Shown here: in pieces, positions 1 to 5,433 of the stretch
Position numbering within the stretch: position 1 is the first letter of the stretch
How the letters are laid out: every line of letters begins with the position of its first letter
From: an uncultured Bacteroidales bacterium
GTDB taxonomy: Bacteria; Bacteroidota; Bacteroidia; Bacteroidales; F082
Length of the DNA stretch: 5,433 nucleotides
Assembly (NCBI GenBank): GCA_937896505.1
Contig: CALBNP010000079.1
Coordinates: 1-5,433 of the forward strand
Reading direction: 5' to 3'
Made by a program: the position numbers and the translations under genes
Notes under the pieces: model-generated
What the model was told of the DNA's origin: nothing
Seen by the model: the letters and a program-made list of their open reading frames with translations, nothing else
The model's database searches: none

Positions 1-649
1 CAGCGTTATTGTTTTTTACCGCATCCTTATAGTGTTCATAATACCAAGGCAGATAAGACCATGAATGCTGCGCTATCAGCCAAGCATTATGCGAAGCATC
101 ACGCCCCACCAACTCCCAGGTCGGGAAACCATATTGGGCTATCAATGCCTGAAGTTTGGCTGTATTTGTTGAATCAATCACCGACATCCGCCGGTTTCTC
201 TCTTCCGACCACGGTTCTTTTCGAATGGCCTGATCTATTTCAACCATCTTTGCCAATGAATCGATAAACGGCTTGCATCTTTTGCTTTCGGCAAGGCTAA
301 TAATCGAATCCAATTCATGCCAATAGGGACGTCCAAACACGCCAAGATCACGAAGGGTCGATTGCTCTACACCTCCCCTATCCAAACCTCTTGCCACCAA
401 ACGGAACAAAAGTTCCTTGCTTTTCAATGAATCCTTCTCAACCTCGGCTGCAAAATAATAATACCACAAATCGCAGAAATTGGTAATCGGCTCAACCGAA
501 TCTAATTCCGAATAAAGGGCATAAGACACCGAATTATCGAAAGACCAATAGGCTTTTTCAGCAATATACCTTTTCTCATCCAAATCGTCCTGCGCGAAAA
601 GCGAAATGGCGCACAGCAAGAGCAATAAAGCAAAATACAATCTTTTCAT
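1..649 (-). CDS. Exported DUF6624 domain protein, C-terminus outside the window
   Basis: The minus frame is open from the ATG at 649-647 to the left edge, giving 216 codons with no stop. Residues 1-20 form a signal peptide: Lys2-Arg3, a run of leucines, then a Leu-Phe-Ala-Gln cleavage region followed by the acidic DDLDE, so the protein is exported to the periplasm or beyond. Residues about 25-130 look mostly helical and carry no motif I recognise. From about residue 130 the pattern matches DUF6624 as I know it: DQAIRKE at 139-145, VIDSTN at 157-162, YGFPT at 173-177, LVGRDAS at 180-186 and AWLIAQHS at 189-196. The family's later segment (typically ending near a conserved LxDR) is missing because the gene is cut by the window edge. 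The biochemical role of DUF6624 is not known to me. The gene is divergent from the T9SS cargo gene, so the two are not co-transcribed. The start is well placed because the signal peptide begins directly at this Met. Confidence 0.85.
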   Translation of the reverse strand, partial: MKRLYFALLLLLCAISLFAQDDLDEKRYIAEKAYWSFDNSVSYALYSELDSVEPITNFCDLWYYYFAAEVEKDSLKSKELLFRLVARGLDRGGVEQSTLRDLGVFGRPYWHELDSIISLAESKRCKPFIDSLAKMVEIDQAIRKEPWSEERNRRMSVIDSTNTAKLQALIAQYGFPTWELVGRDASHNAWLIAQHSWSYLPWYYEHYKDAVKNNNA

Positions 650-679
650 ACTATCGGGCATTTATGCACGAATAACGCT

Positions 680-712
680 CAAATGATTGAATTATTGCAG
701 CATTTTTCCAAC
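680..712 (-). promoter_or_regulatory. Possible weak Bacteroidota-type promoter for the DUF6624 gene
   Basis: Reading the minus strand, GTTG at 712-709 (3 of 4 to the -33 consensus TTTG) is followed 21 bases later by ATCATTTG at 687-680. The latter keeps the TTTG half of TAnnTTTG but lacks the leading TA. Its position would give a leader of about 25 nt, similar to the other promoters in the window. The match is poor and it is proposed mainly from position. Confidence 0.25.
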
Positions 713-740
713 GAGTTTTCGTTGCAAAGGCATGAATGAT

Positions 741-763
741 ATTGAAAAACGAAATTTTTCAAT
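741..763. repeat. Inverted repeat, 9-bp arms with 5-base loop
   Basis: ATTGAAAAA at 741-749 is the exact reverse complement of TTTTTCAAT at 755-763, with CGAAA between. It lies between two divergent genes and upstream of both predicted start regions, so it is unlikely to be a terminator for either. It could be an operator or simply a by-product of A/T-rich composition. It ends 13 bases before the 22-bp palindrome. Confidence 0.5.
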
Positions 764-776
764 GTTTTCGAAGGAG

Positions 777-798
777 GAGACGTAGCGCGCTACGTCTC
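777..798. repeat. Perfect 22-bp palindrome, possibly a dispersed repeat
   Basis: The arms GAGACGTAGCG (777-787) and CGCTACGTCTC (788-798) are exact reverse complements with no spacer. The right flank continues TAC. From memory, sequences of the form GTAGAGACG...CGTCTCTAC occur as dispersed palindromes in Bacteroidota and cyanobacterial genomes, and this looks like a degenerate copy: the right end keeps CGTCTCTAC while the left flank reads GGAGGAGACG. It is GC-rich in an otherwise A/T-rich intergenic stretch and sits 86 bases upstream of the predicted -7 element of the T9SS cargo gene. Neither flanking gene is transcribed toward it, so a terminator role is unlikely; a mobile-like repeat or a dimeric regulator site both remain possible. 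Confidence 0.75.
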
Positions 799-858
799 TA
801 CGGGGGCAACGCAAAAAAAAGGGCGGAAATACGTCTTTTTCGGGAAAAACAAGCCAAA

Positions 859-891
859 TTTCTCTTCGTATTTTAAAATTTATTATTTTTG
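859..891 (+). promoter_or_regulatory. Bacteroidota-type promoter for the T9SS cargo gene
   Basis: TATTTTTG at 884-891 matches the -7 consensus TAnnTTTG fully. TTTC at 859-862, 21 bases upstream, matches 3 of 4 bases of the -33 element TTTG. Transcription would begin near 897, leaving a leader of roughly 28 nt that is A-rich and has no Shine-Dalgarno sequence, as is usual in this phylum. Confidence 0.6.
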
Positions 892-925
892 TCAACAGAA
901 TATTACAAATCAAAATCATTCAAAG

Positions 926-2839
926 ATGAAAAAGCAGATACTCCTTCTGACCTGCATGTTGGCATTCGGGGCATTGCAGGCACAATGGGTCGATGACCCG
1001 ACAACAAACACCAAGATAGCCACAGCATCCGACGATGCAGGCGAAATCTACGTGAGTACTAACGAAGCTACAGGCGACACCTATATACAGTGGAGCGACA
1101 TGGCCTCCAACGGCTGGGCTGTCAACCTGCAACGCATTGATGTGCATGGTGTTCCGCAATGGGGCGACGCTGGCCTTCACATCAGCAGCCACCAGTTTTC
1201 CTCCTATTCGGAAGGCTATGCCATGGACGCCACTTCCGACAATGGCGTGGTGACCTGCTTCGCCAACTATGACGGTCAGTGCATCGTCATGAAATTCGAC
1301 GAAGACGGTAACGCAGTTTGGGGCGAGCAAGGCATTTCGGCCATCGATTTCCCGTCCGGTAGCTACGGCTGCTCGAGAGTGGAACTCCAAGCCGGCACCG
1401 ATGGCGGCGTTTGGGTTTTGGTCTCCGACACCGAGAACTCCTATCTGCGTTACATCAACGCTGATGGCACACTCAACCCCACTGCCACCATCTCCGATCC
1501 TGGCGTAAAATGCGTTTTCGGACTCTTGACACCTGGTACTGATGGTGTTGTTTTCGTAACCTACGAAAAAACGGGCACCGGATGGTATGTCGATAAGCAA
1601 ATCTGGGTGGCAGGATACGGTACCGATGGAACACTCGTCACCCCTCCCGCCCAACTTATGTCAACGCAAGTCTTTGGCAACACCTACATTCACTATGAAA
1701 TCTCCGATGGGATAGGCGGTGGTTATGCCTACATCTTCCACTCGGGTATCGCCGAGGCATTCAACACATACGTCTTCCACTTCGACGCCAACGGTGTATC
1801 AACCATCAGCAACCCGAATGGCGCCATGGTGCACACCACCGACCCAGCCAACTTTTACGGCAGCCCTTACGCCACTGTTGACCCTGTGACGCATGACATC
1901 ATTCTGGTTTACCGTCAAACTGACTCATACGCACAATCCGAATCAAGACTTTACATGAACCGTATCACCCCGACGGGCGAAGTGCTTTGGGGCGAAGGCA
2001 TCCTCATCGCCGACGACAATGGTTATGAATACACAAGCGCAAAAGTCGATGCTTATCCTGATGGCGGCGGCTTCATGGTTTCCTACATGAACGGACCATA
2101 CAACGGCACACCAATTGAAGCCCTCGGTTTCGACATGGATGGCAACCAAACTTGGAGCACACATATCAACACCATCCAAGATGCAAAGACCGATTCCGAA
2201 AACAGCAGCGGTTTCCACAACGGACAAAACATCCTCATTTGGACCAACCAAGACGACGGCAACATCTATGGCCAGAACATCGACACGAAGGGCACGATGG
2301 GACCCATTGCTATTGTCACTTGCAATCCTCCCACCAACCTGCAAGGCGAATACCTTTGGAATGAAGAAAACGAGGCTTTCGGCGCATTGATTTCATGGGA
2401 AGCACCTGAATCACAGCCTCTTTCCTACAACCTTTACAGAAACGAGGATGTCATCAATATCGATGGAACCTTGACAAGCTATTTCGACGAAGTGCCGATG
2501 GGCGACTACACCTATCGCCTGACCGCAGGCTATGACAATTGCGAATCCGACTTCGCACTGACCTCCGACGGCGACGACCATGTGGATATCACCGTCACCG
2601 CTATTGATGAAAACACCATGTCTGCCAAAATCTTCCAAAACGGCGACAACCTCACCATCAGTAGCGAAGGCCTCCACCAAGTGGAAATCATCAGCTTAAC
2701 TGGGCAAAACATCTCGACGGCAAAAGCCAATGGAAACACAGTCGAAATCAACATAAGCGGCTTGACCAAAGGACTTTACATCGTAAGGATAAATAATGTA
2801 AATGGTTGTGTTTTGGTGAAGAAAACCGTGATTAGATAA
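926..2839 (+). CDS. T9SS-secreted beta-propeller / FN3-like protein
   Basis: This 637-residue protein is predicted to be exported by Sec and then moved across the outer membrane by the type IX system. Residues 1-20 are a signal peptide ending ALQAQ. Residues about 45-460 hold eight repeats of about 54 residues. Each has a DGG-type beta strand (for example 103-114, 157-168, 204-215, 376-389) followed by a [D/N]xxGxxxW-like turn and strand (70-80, 123-133, 176-185, 230-240, 285-295, 346-356, 401-411, 450-460), three of them with WGxxG or WGEG. This suggests a beta-propeller. Residues 465-560 resemble a fibronectin type III domain (CNPPTNL start, YNLYRNED, SYFDEVPMGDYTYRL). Residues 563-637 are a T9SS type A sorting domain: VEIISLTGQNI, INISGLTKGLYIVRI and terminal KKTVIR. 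No catalytic motif is visible, so a binding or adhesive surface role is inferred. The ATG at 926 directly opens the signal peptide. The gene stands alone, divergent from the DUF6624 gene and convergent with the CBM9-like operon. Confidence 0.9.
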   Translation: MKKQILLLTCMLAFGALQAQWVDDPTTNTKIATASDDAGEIYVSTNEATGDTYIQWSDMASNGWAVNLQRIDVHGVPQWGDAGLHISSHQFSSYSEGYAMDATSDNGVVTCFANYDGQCIVMKFDEDGNAVWGEQGISAIDFPSGSYGCSRVELQAGTDGGVWVLVSDTENSYLRYINADGTLNPTATISDPGVKCVFGLLTPGTDGVVFVTYEKTGTGWYVDKQIWVAGYGTDGTLVTPPAQLMSTQVFGNTYIHYEISDGIGGGYAYIFHSGIAEAFNTYVFHFDANGVSTISNPNGAMVHTTDPANFYGSPYATVDPVTHDIILVYRQTDSYAQSESRLYMNRITPTGEVLWGEGILIADDNGYEYTSAKVDAYPDGGGFMVSYMNGPYNGTPIEALGFDMDGNQTWSTHINTIQDAKTDSENSSGFHNGQNILIWTNQDDGNIYGQNIDTKGTMGPIAIVTCNPPTNLQGEYLWNEENEAFGALISWEAPESQPLSYNLYRNEDVINIDGTLTSYFDEVPMGDYTYRLTAGYDNCESDFALTSDGDDHVDITVTAIDENTMSAKIFQNGDNLTISSEGLHQVEIISLTGQNISTAKANGNTVEINISGLTKGLYIVRINNVNGCVLVKKTVIR

Positions 2840-2880
2840 GGAATCGAGGCGGGCGATTTTGCTTCTCAACAAAAACACCT

Positions 2881-4022
2881 TTATCTTTTCATTACCTCAT
2901 CGAACGCCTGCCAATGCGCTTCCGTCATACGCTCAGGCGTGAACAGGCAGATTGCAGAGGCTCCGGCTTCTATAGATTTTCTTGCGGCAATCTTCAGTTC
3001 ATCGGGCGAAAGTCCGTGACCTTCAGGATCTTTTATGTCGGCTTTGTTCTGCCAATCGCGGCAAATGAATAGTCCGCTGACGACAGGTTTCGCGGTGCTT
3101 TGCACGGCTTCTTCCGTGACTTTGCCCACCCATTCAGCCGGTTGCAGATAGAAATCGTTATAGTTCATCGGGAAGAACATGTCGCAATCCCATTTGTTCC
3201 ACTGCTGCCGCACCATCGGCTCGGCATAACTGCGCGGACCAGGAAAGACATCGGCACTTATCTTAAAACCATTGTCGTGCAACACTTTACAAATTTCATT
3301 GACCAAATTGGTGACATTATCGCAACGGAATTGCGCCCATTCGGGAATTGAGGCAGGATCAACGCCTTCGGCCAATTTCGCCTTGATGTCAATGCCCGTT
3401 TGGACTTTGAAATCGGCGCAACAAGCATCACAATAGCAGTAGTCCGCGCCCGGAAATTCGCACACCTTACCCTCGGCATCACGCCACTCGTGATGGATTC
3501 TGTGCTGATATTTTTGCCACAGCCCTTCGGCAAGGATGACATCGGCATAACGGATGTAGTCGAGCTGCACATAATCCACATTGGGAATTTTTGCCAGCTG
3601 AAGGTACTGTTGCACCAGCCAGTCAACCACCTCTGGATTATGCGGATCAAGCGTCTGATAATAATCCACATACGCGCGATATTGAGGCACGGAAGCGCCG
3701 ATTGTCCCCATCGGTTAATGGTGTACCAAGTGGAATCCAAGCCACCTTGCAGCATGGCAGCGGCCCAAGCGTGATATTCAAGTCCGACTTCGTGAGCGAT
3801 GGCAGCGCAACGAGCCGTTTTCTGATGCTCGAAGCCGCAATTCATGCAGACGCCAGTAATCCCGTGGCTTTTCCACGACTCCATAATGGCGCAGAGGCTG
3901 TCTTCGGAAACGTGTTCCTGGTCCCACGAACTCCAGACGTATGCTTTCGCTTTTGGTTGTTCCGAAGTTTGGCAGCTTGCCAACATGAAGGCAAAAAGGA
4001 CAAATAACAAATGTTTCTTCAT
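2881..4022 (-). pseudogene. GHL10-type glycoside-hydrolase-like lipoprotein, frameshifted
   Basis: Two minus-strand frames together encode one protein of about 380 residues; the 1142-bp span is one base short of a whole number of codons. The first frame starts at 4022 with MKKHLLFVLFAFMLASC, a lipoprotein signal with lipobox LASC and lipidated Cys17, and makes sense up to about NRWGQSA (residues 103-109). The second frame resumes at SVPQYRAYVDYY and runs to the TAA at 2883-2881. Features of the putative TIM barrel are VQLDYIRYAD (about 152-161), a CYCDACC cluster (196-202), SADVFPGPR (256-264) and DMFFPMNYNDFY (281-292). These match family 10-like glycosylhydrolase (GHL10) proteins as I remember them; the substrate is unknown. 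The switch must lie between about 3717, a stop in the second frame, and about 3676. The GGGG run (plus-strand 3706-3709) is a candidate for a lost base. A real mutation and a sequencing error cannot be told apart here. The start overlaps the stop of the CBM9-like gene as ATGA, implying translational coupling. The more upstream in-frame Met at 4061 would bury the lipoprotein signal. Confidence 0.85.
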
Positions 4023-5131
4023 TGAATGTAAGGTAATGATTTTCTGCGAATACAGCCACATTCATCCACACTGATGGTAGTGCCTCCGACTTTGAAGACA
4101 GTGACTTCAAATTTTCGGGCAGTGGTTTCCATTATGATTTCGGCTCCTTCGGGCAAGAGTGAATAGTCTTCTTTGCTCAAACCGAGTTGTTCAATCTTGC
4201 TGAAATAGTTTCCGGTGGAATCAAAATGCTCGCCTTGGGCATAAAATATGGCCCAAAGCAGTTTTTCGATGTTATGGTTGGTGGGATAGCGGAAGCGGTC
4301 GGTGCCGGCGGGCTTGTCCGAGAAATAGAGGTAATTCCAGCGCTCAGGCATGTGCATGTTGATTTTGCCCGTGGCAGGACAAGTCCAGTTGTATTCGGGG
4401 AGATATTCGCCCGCCTCATTTTGCTTGCGTTCCGTCTTTCCATTCACATTTTGGGTCTGCCATTCTACGCGCGAGAAACCAAGCCGCCAATAGTTGCCCG
4501 CCTTCAAAATCGTATCGAAATTGTGGGCGACGGCTTTTTGTGGAATGGCCAATTCAAGACTCCAACCCTCATCGATGTCGGAATCGTCGTTAAGGGTGCC
4601 GTTGATATGGGTGGCAATCTTGACACCAGGCGCGTTCCATGCGACATTGACAAAAGTGCCAGAGGCTGTGCGATAAGGCTTGGTGAGAAAGAGGTCGAAG
4701 AGGGTACCTATGGCATTGATTTCTATCTCAAAATAATTCTGTCCATCGTTATCAGGATCAAGAAAAACCTCAAAATCAGGCTCTTGATAAACGACCTCAT
4801 CATGCTGAGTGATGTAAGCCCAGACGTTAGGTTCTTCCAGTTCCACCACAATGTAAAGGTAATCGTCGTCCCAAAGCATACGGGCTTGGGTGTGATAAAG
4901 CGGGAGCGGAAAACCTTCGCCGCTGATATCCTGGAACTTGTCGATGACGGGTGCATTTTGCCATGCAGCCTCATCGGGAATGCCATCGATGATGATGGAA
5001 TCGGTTGCGCGATAAACCACATAGCCGTATGGGTCTGTCAGCTGTCGCCAAAAGCGCTGGGTAAGACCTTGTGCAAGAAGGTTTGCCGAACACAAAATCG
5101 CAGATAACAGGATGAAAAATATCTTTTTCAT
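4019..5131 (-). CDS. Secreted carbohydrate-binding family 9-like (CBM9-like) protein
   Basis: This 370-residue protein has a signal peptide at residues 1-20 (MKKIFF, hydrophobic core, NLLAQ), with no lipobox at its end, so a soluble exported protein is predicted. Residues about 43-265 follow the CBM9-like pattern: IIIDGIPDEAAWQNAP at 46-61, ARMLWDDDYLYIVVELEEPNVWA at 83-105 (split by no gap), DFEVFLDPDNDGQNYFEIEINA at 119-140, LFDLFLTKPYR at 144-154, and DEGWSLELAIP at 187-197. Classical CBM9 modules bind sugar ends; the relatives of this stand-alone form are generally uncharacterised, so sugar binding is an inference. A C-terminal segment (about 286-370, with LLWAIFYAQGEHFDSTGNYFSKIEQLGL) looks like the helix-plus-strand tail found in similar proteins. 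It is the first gene of an operon: its TGA overlaps the next ATG by four bases. A good promoter lies about 35-65 bases upstream. A long open frame on the opposite strand (4187-5107) is taken as a shadow. Confidence 0.88.
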   Translation of the reverse strand: MKKIFFILLSAILCSANLLAQGLTQRFWRQLTDPYGYVVYRATDSIIIDGIPDEAAWQNAPVIDKFQDISGEGFPLPLYHTQARMLWDDDYLYIVVELEEPNVWAYITQHDEVVYQEPDFEVFLDPDNDGQNYFEIEINAIGTLFDLFLTKPYRTASGTFVNVAWNAPGVKIATHINGTLNDDSDIDEGWSLELAIPQKAVAHNFDTILKAGNYWRLGFSRVEWQTQNVNGKTERKQNEAGEYLPEYNWTCPATGKINMHMPERWNYLYFSDKPAGTDRFRYPTNHNIEKLLWAIFYAQGEHFDSTGNYFSKIEQLGLSKEDYSLLPEGAEIIMETTARKFEVTVFKVGGTTISVDECGCIRRKSLPYIQ

Positions 5132-5166
5132 GGTAATGCGCAGAGGAAAACCTATTTTTGGAGCGA

Positions 5167-5199
5167 CAAATTTACAAAAAAACTTGAATAAATTCCGAA
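5167..5199 (-). promoter_or_regulatory. Bacteroidota-type promoter for the CBM9-like / glycosidase operon
   Basis: On the minus strand, TAAATTTG at 5174-5167 matches the -7 consensus TAnnTTTG fully, and TTCG at 5199-5196, 21 bases upstream, matches 3 of 4 bases of TTTG. Transcription would start near 5160, giving a leader of about 30 nt without a Shine-Dalgarno sequence. No other promoter-like site is needed for the downstream gene because it overlaps the first. Confidence 0.6.
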
Positions 5200-5286
5200 T
5201 TAAACATCGTTCACGCCTCGCTCAAAATAAAAAAACGCGATTTCAGTGCCCATTTAATCACTTTCAGATAATATTTCAAACTATCG

Positions 5287-5318
5287 TTTCCCCTTTCGAT
5301 GCAAATGCCGTATTTTTG
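5287..5318 (+). promoter_or_regulatory. Bacteroidota-type promoter for the right-edge lipoprotein gene
   Basis: TATTTTTG at 5311-5318 is a full match to TAnnTTTG, and TTTC at 5287-5290, 20 bases upstream, matches 3 of 4 bases of TTTG. The leader to the ATG at 5361 would be about 37 nt and becomes A-rich just before the start (ACACAAAATAAA). It faces away from the operon promoter at 5167-5199. Confidence 0.6.
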
Positions 5319-5360
5319 CACCGACCACGAAATTGTGTCAACAATCAAACACAAAATAAA

Positions 5361-5433
5361 ATGAAAAAATACAGCATTATCATCACATTGATTTGCCTCA
5401 TCACTTTGGCATCGTGCCATAAAAGCGGCATGA
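5361..5433 (+). CDS. Lipoprotein, N-terminal fragment only (continues past window)
   Basis: The plus frame opens at ATG 5361 and is still open at the right edge, giving 24 residues. They form a textbook lipoprotein signal: MKKYS, a hydrophobic core IIITLICLIT, then lipobox LASC with lipidated Cys19 and HKSG after it. The upstream promoter and A-rich leader support this start. The mature domain is outside the window, so no function can be given. It is divergent from the CBM9-like operon and may or may not be related to it. Confidence 0.75.
   Translation, partial: MKKYSIIITLICLITLASCHKSGM

Noticed and set aside
692..919. 75-codon minus-strand open frame across the 650-925 spacer
   Set aside because: It reads straight through both inverted repeats and the predicted plus-strand promoter, and its RRDVARYVS stretch is just the translation of the palindrome. 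No signal peptide, domain or promoter supports it.
920..1654. 244-codon minus-strand open frame opposite the T9SS cargo gene
   Set aside because: Antisense to the signal peptide and first repeats of a well-supported gene; no signal or domain in its own translation.
2841..2860. Possible terminator hairpin in the convergent gap (AATCG, 7-base loop, CGATT, then TT)
   Set aside because: A 5-bp stem with a short T tail is too weak to call; nothing better is visible in the 41-bp gap for either converging gene.
3258..3680. Continuation of the lipoprotein's first frame after the frameshift as a real C-terminus
   Set aside because: After about NRWGQSA the translation turns into a composition typical of an out-of-frame read (many Arg, Trp, Met, Ser and Cys with no family motif), while the other frame holds the conserved barrel motifs.
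3700..3715. Programmed -1 ribosomal frameshift site
   Set aside because: There is only a four-G run, with no classical slippery heptamer; nothing in the sequence favours programmed recoding over an indel or a sequence error.
4187..5107. 306-codon plus-strand open frame opposite the CBM9-like gene
   Set aside because: It lies wholly antisense to a gene with clear family motifs and a signal peptide; its translation shows no recognisable domain and it has no suitable promoter. Treated as a shadow frame.
5211..5420. 69-codon minus-strand open frame over the right-hand spacer
   Set aside because: It is antisense to a lipoprotein signal sequence and a good promoter, and has no recognisable features.

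Overview
The window looks like a chromosomal piece of a Bacteroidota genome, most likely order Bacteroidales. Three things point there: a secreted protein with a type IX secretion (T9SS) type A sorting domain; several promoter-like sites matching the Bacteroidota consensus TTTG-N19-21-TAnnTTTG; and start codons preceded by A-rich or unstructured leaders with no Shine-Dalgarno sequence. The genus cannot be told from what is here.

Layout, left to right. (1) Positions 1-649, minus strand: the N-terminal 216 residues of an exported protein with a recognisable DUF6624 domain; the gene runs off the left edge. (2) 650-925: a divergent intergenic region with a 9-bp-stem inverted repeat, a perfect 22-bp palindrome and a promoter-like site facing right. 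(3) 926-2839, plus strand: a 637-residue T9SS cargo protein with a signal peptide, eight roughly 54-residue repeats that read as a beta-propeller, a fibronectin type III-like domain and a C-terminal sorting domain. (4) 2840-2880: a 41-bp convergent gap with no convincing terminator. (5) 2881-5131, minus strand: a two-gene operon. The promoter-proximal gene (4019-5131) encodes a secreted CBM9-like protein. It overlaps by 4 bp (ATGA) a gene for a glycoside-hydrolase-like (GHL10-type) lipoprotein (2881-4022), which is split by a single-base frameshift. (6) 5132-5360: a divergent intergenic region with two good promoter-like sites, one per direction. (7) 5361-5433, plus strand: the first 24 residues of a lipoprotein that continues past the right edge.

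Every protein here carries an export signal, so this is an envelope and surface-oriented neighbourhood. The CBM9-like protein and the glycosidase-like lipoprotein probably act together on a carbohydrate or glycoconjugate; the substrate cannot be read from the sequence. The other genes show no clear functional link to that pair. I see no mobile element, RNA gene or CRISPR array, and nothing that amounts to a wholly new system. The points most worth checking are the frameshift, the eight-repeat architecture of the T9SS cargo, and the palindromic element.
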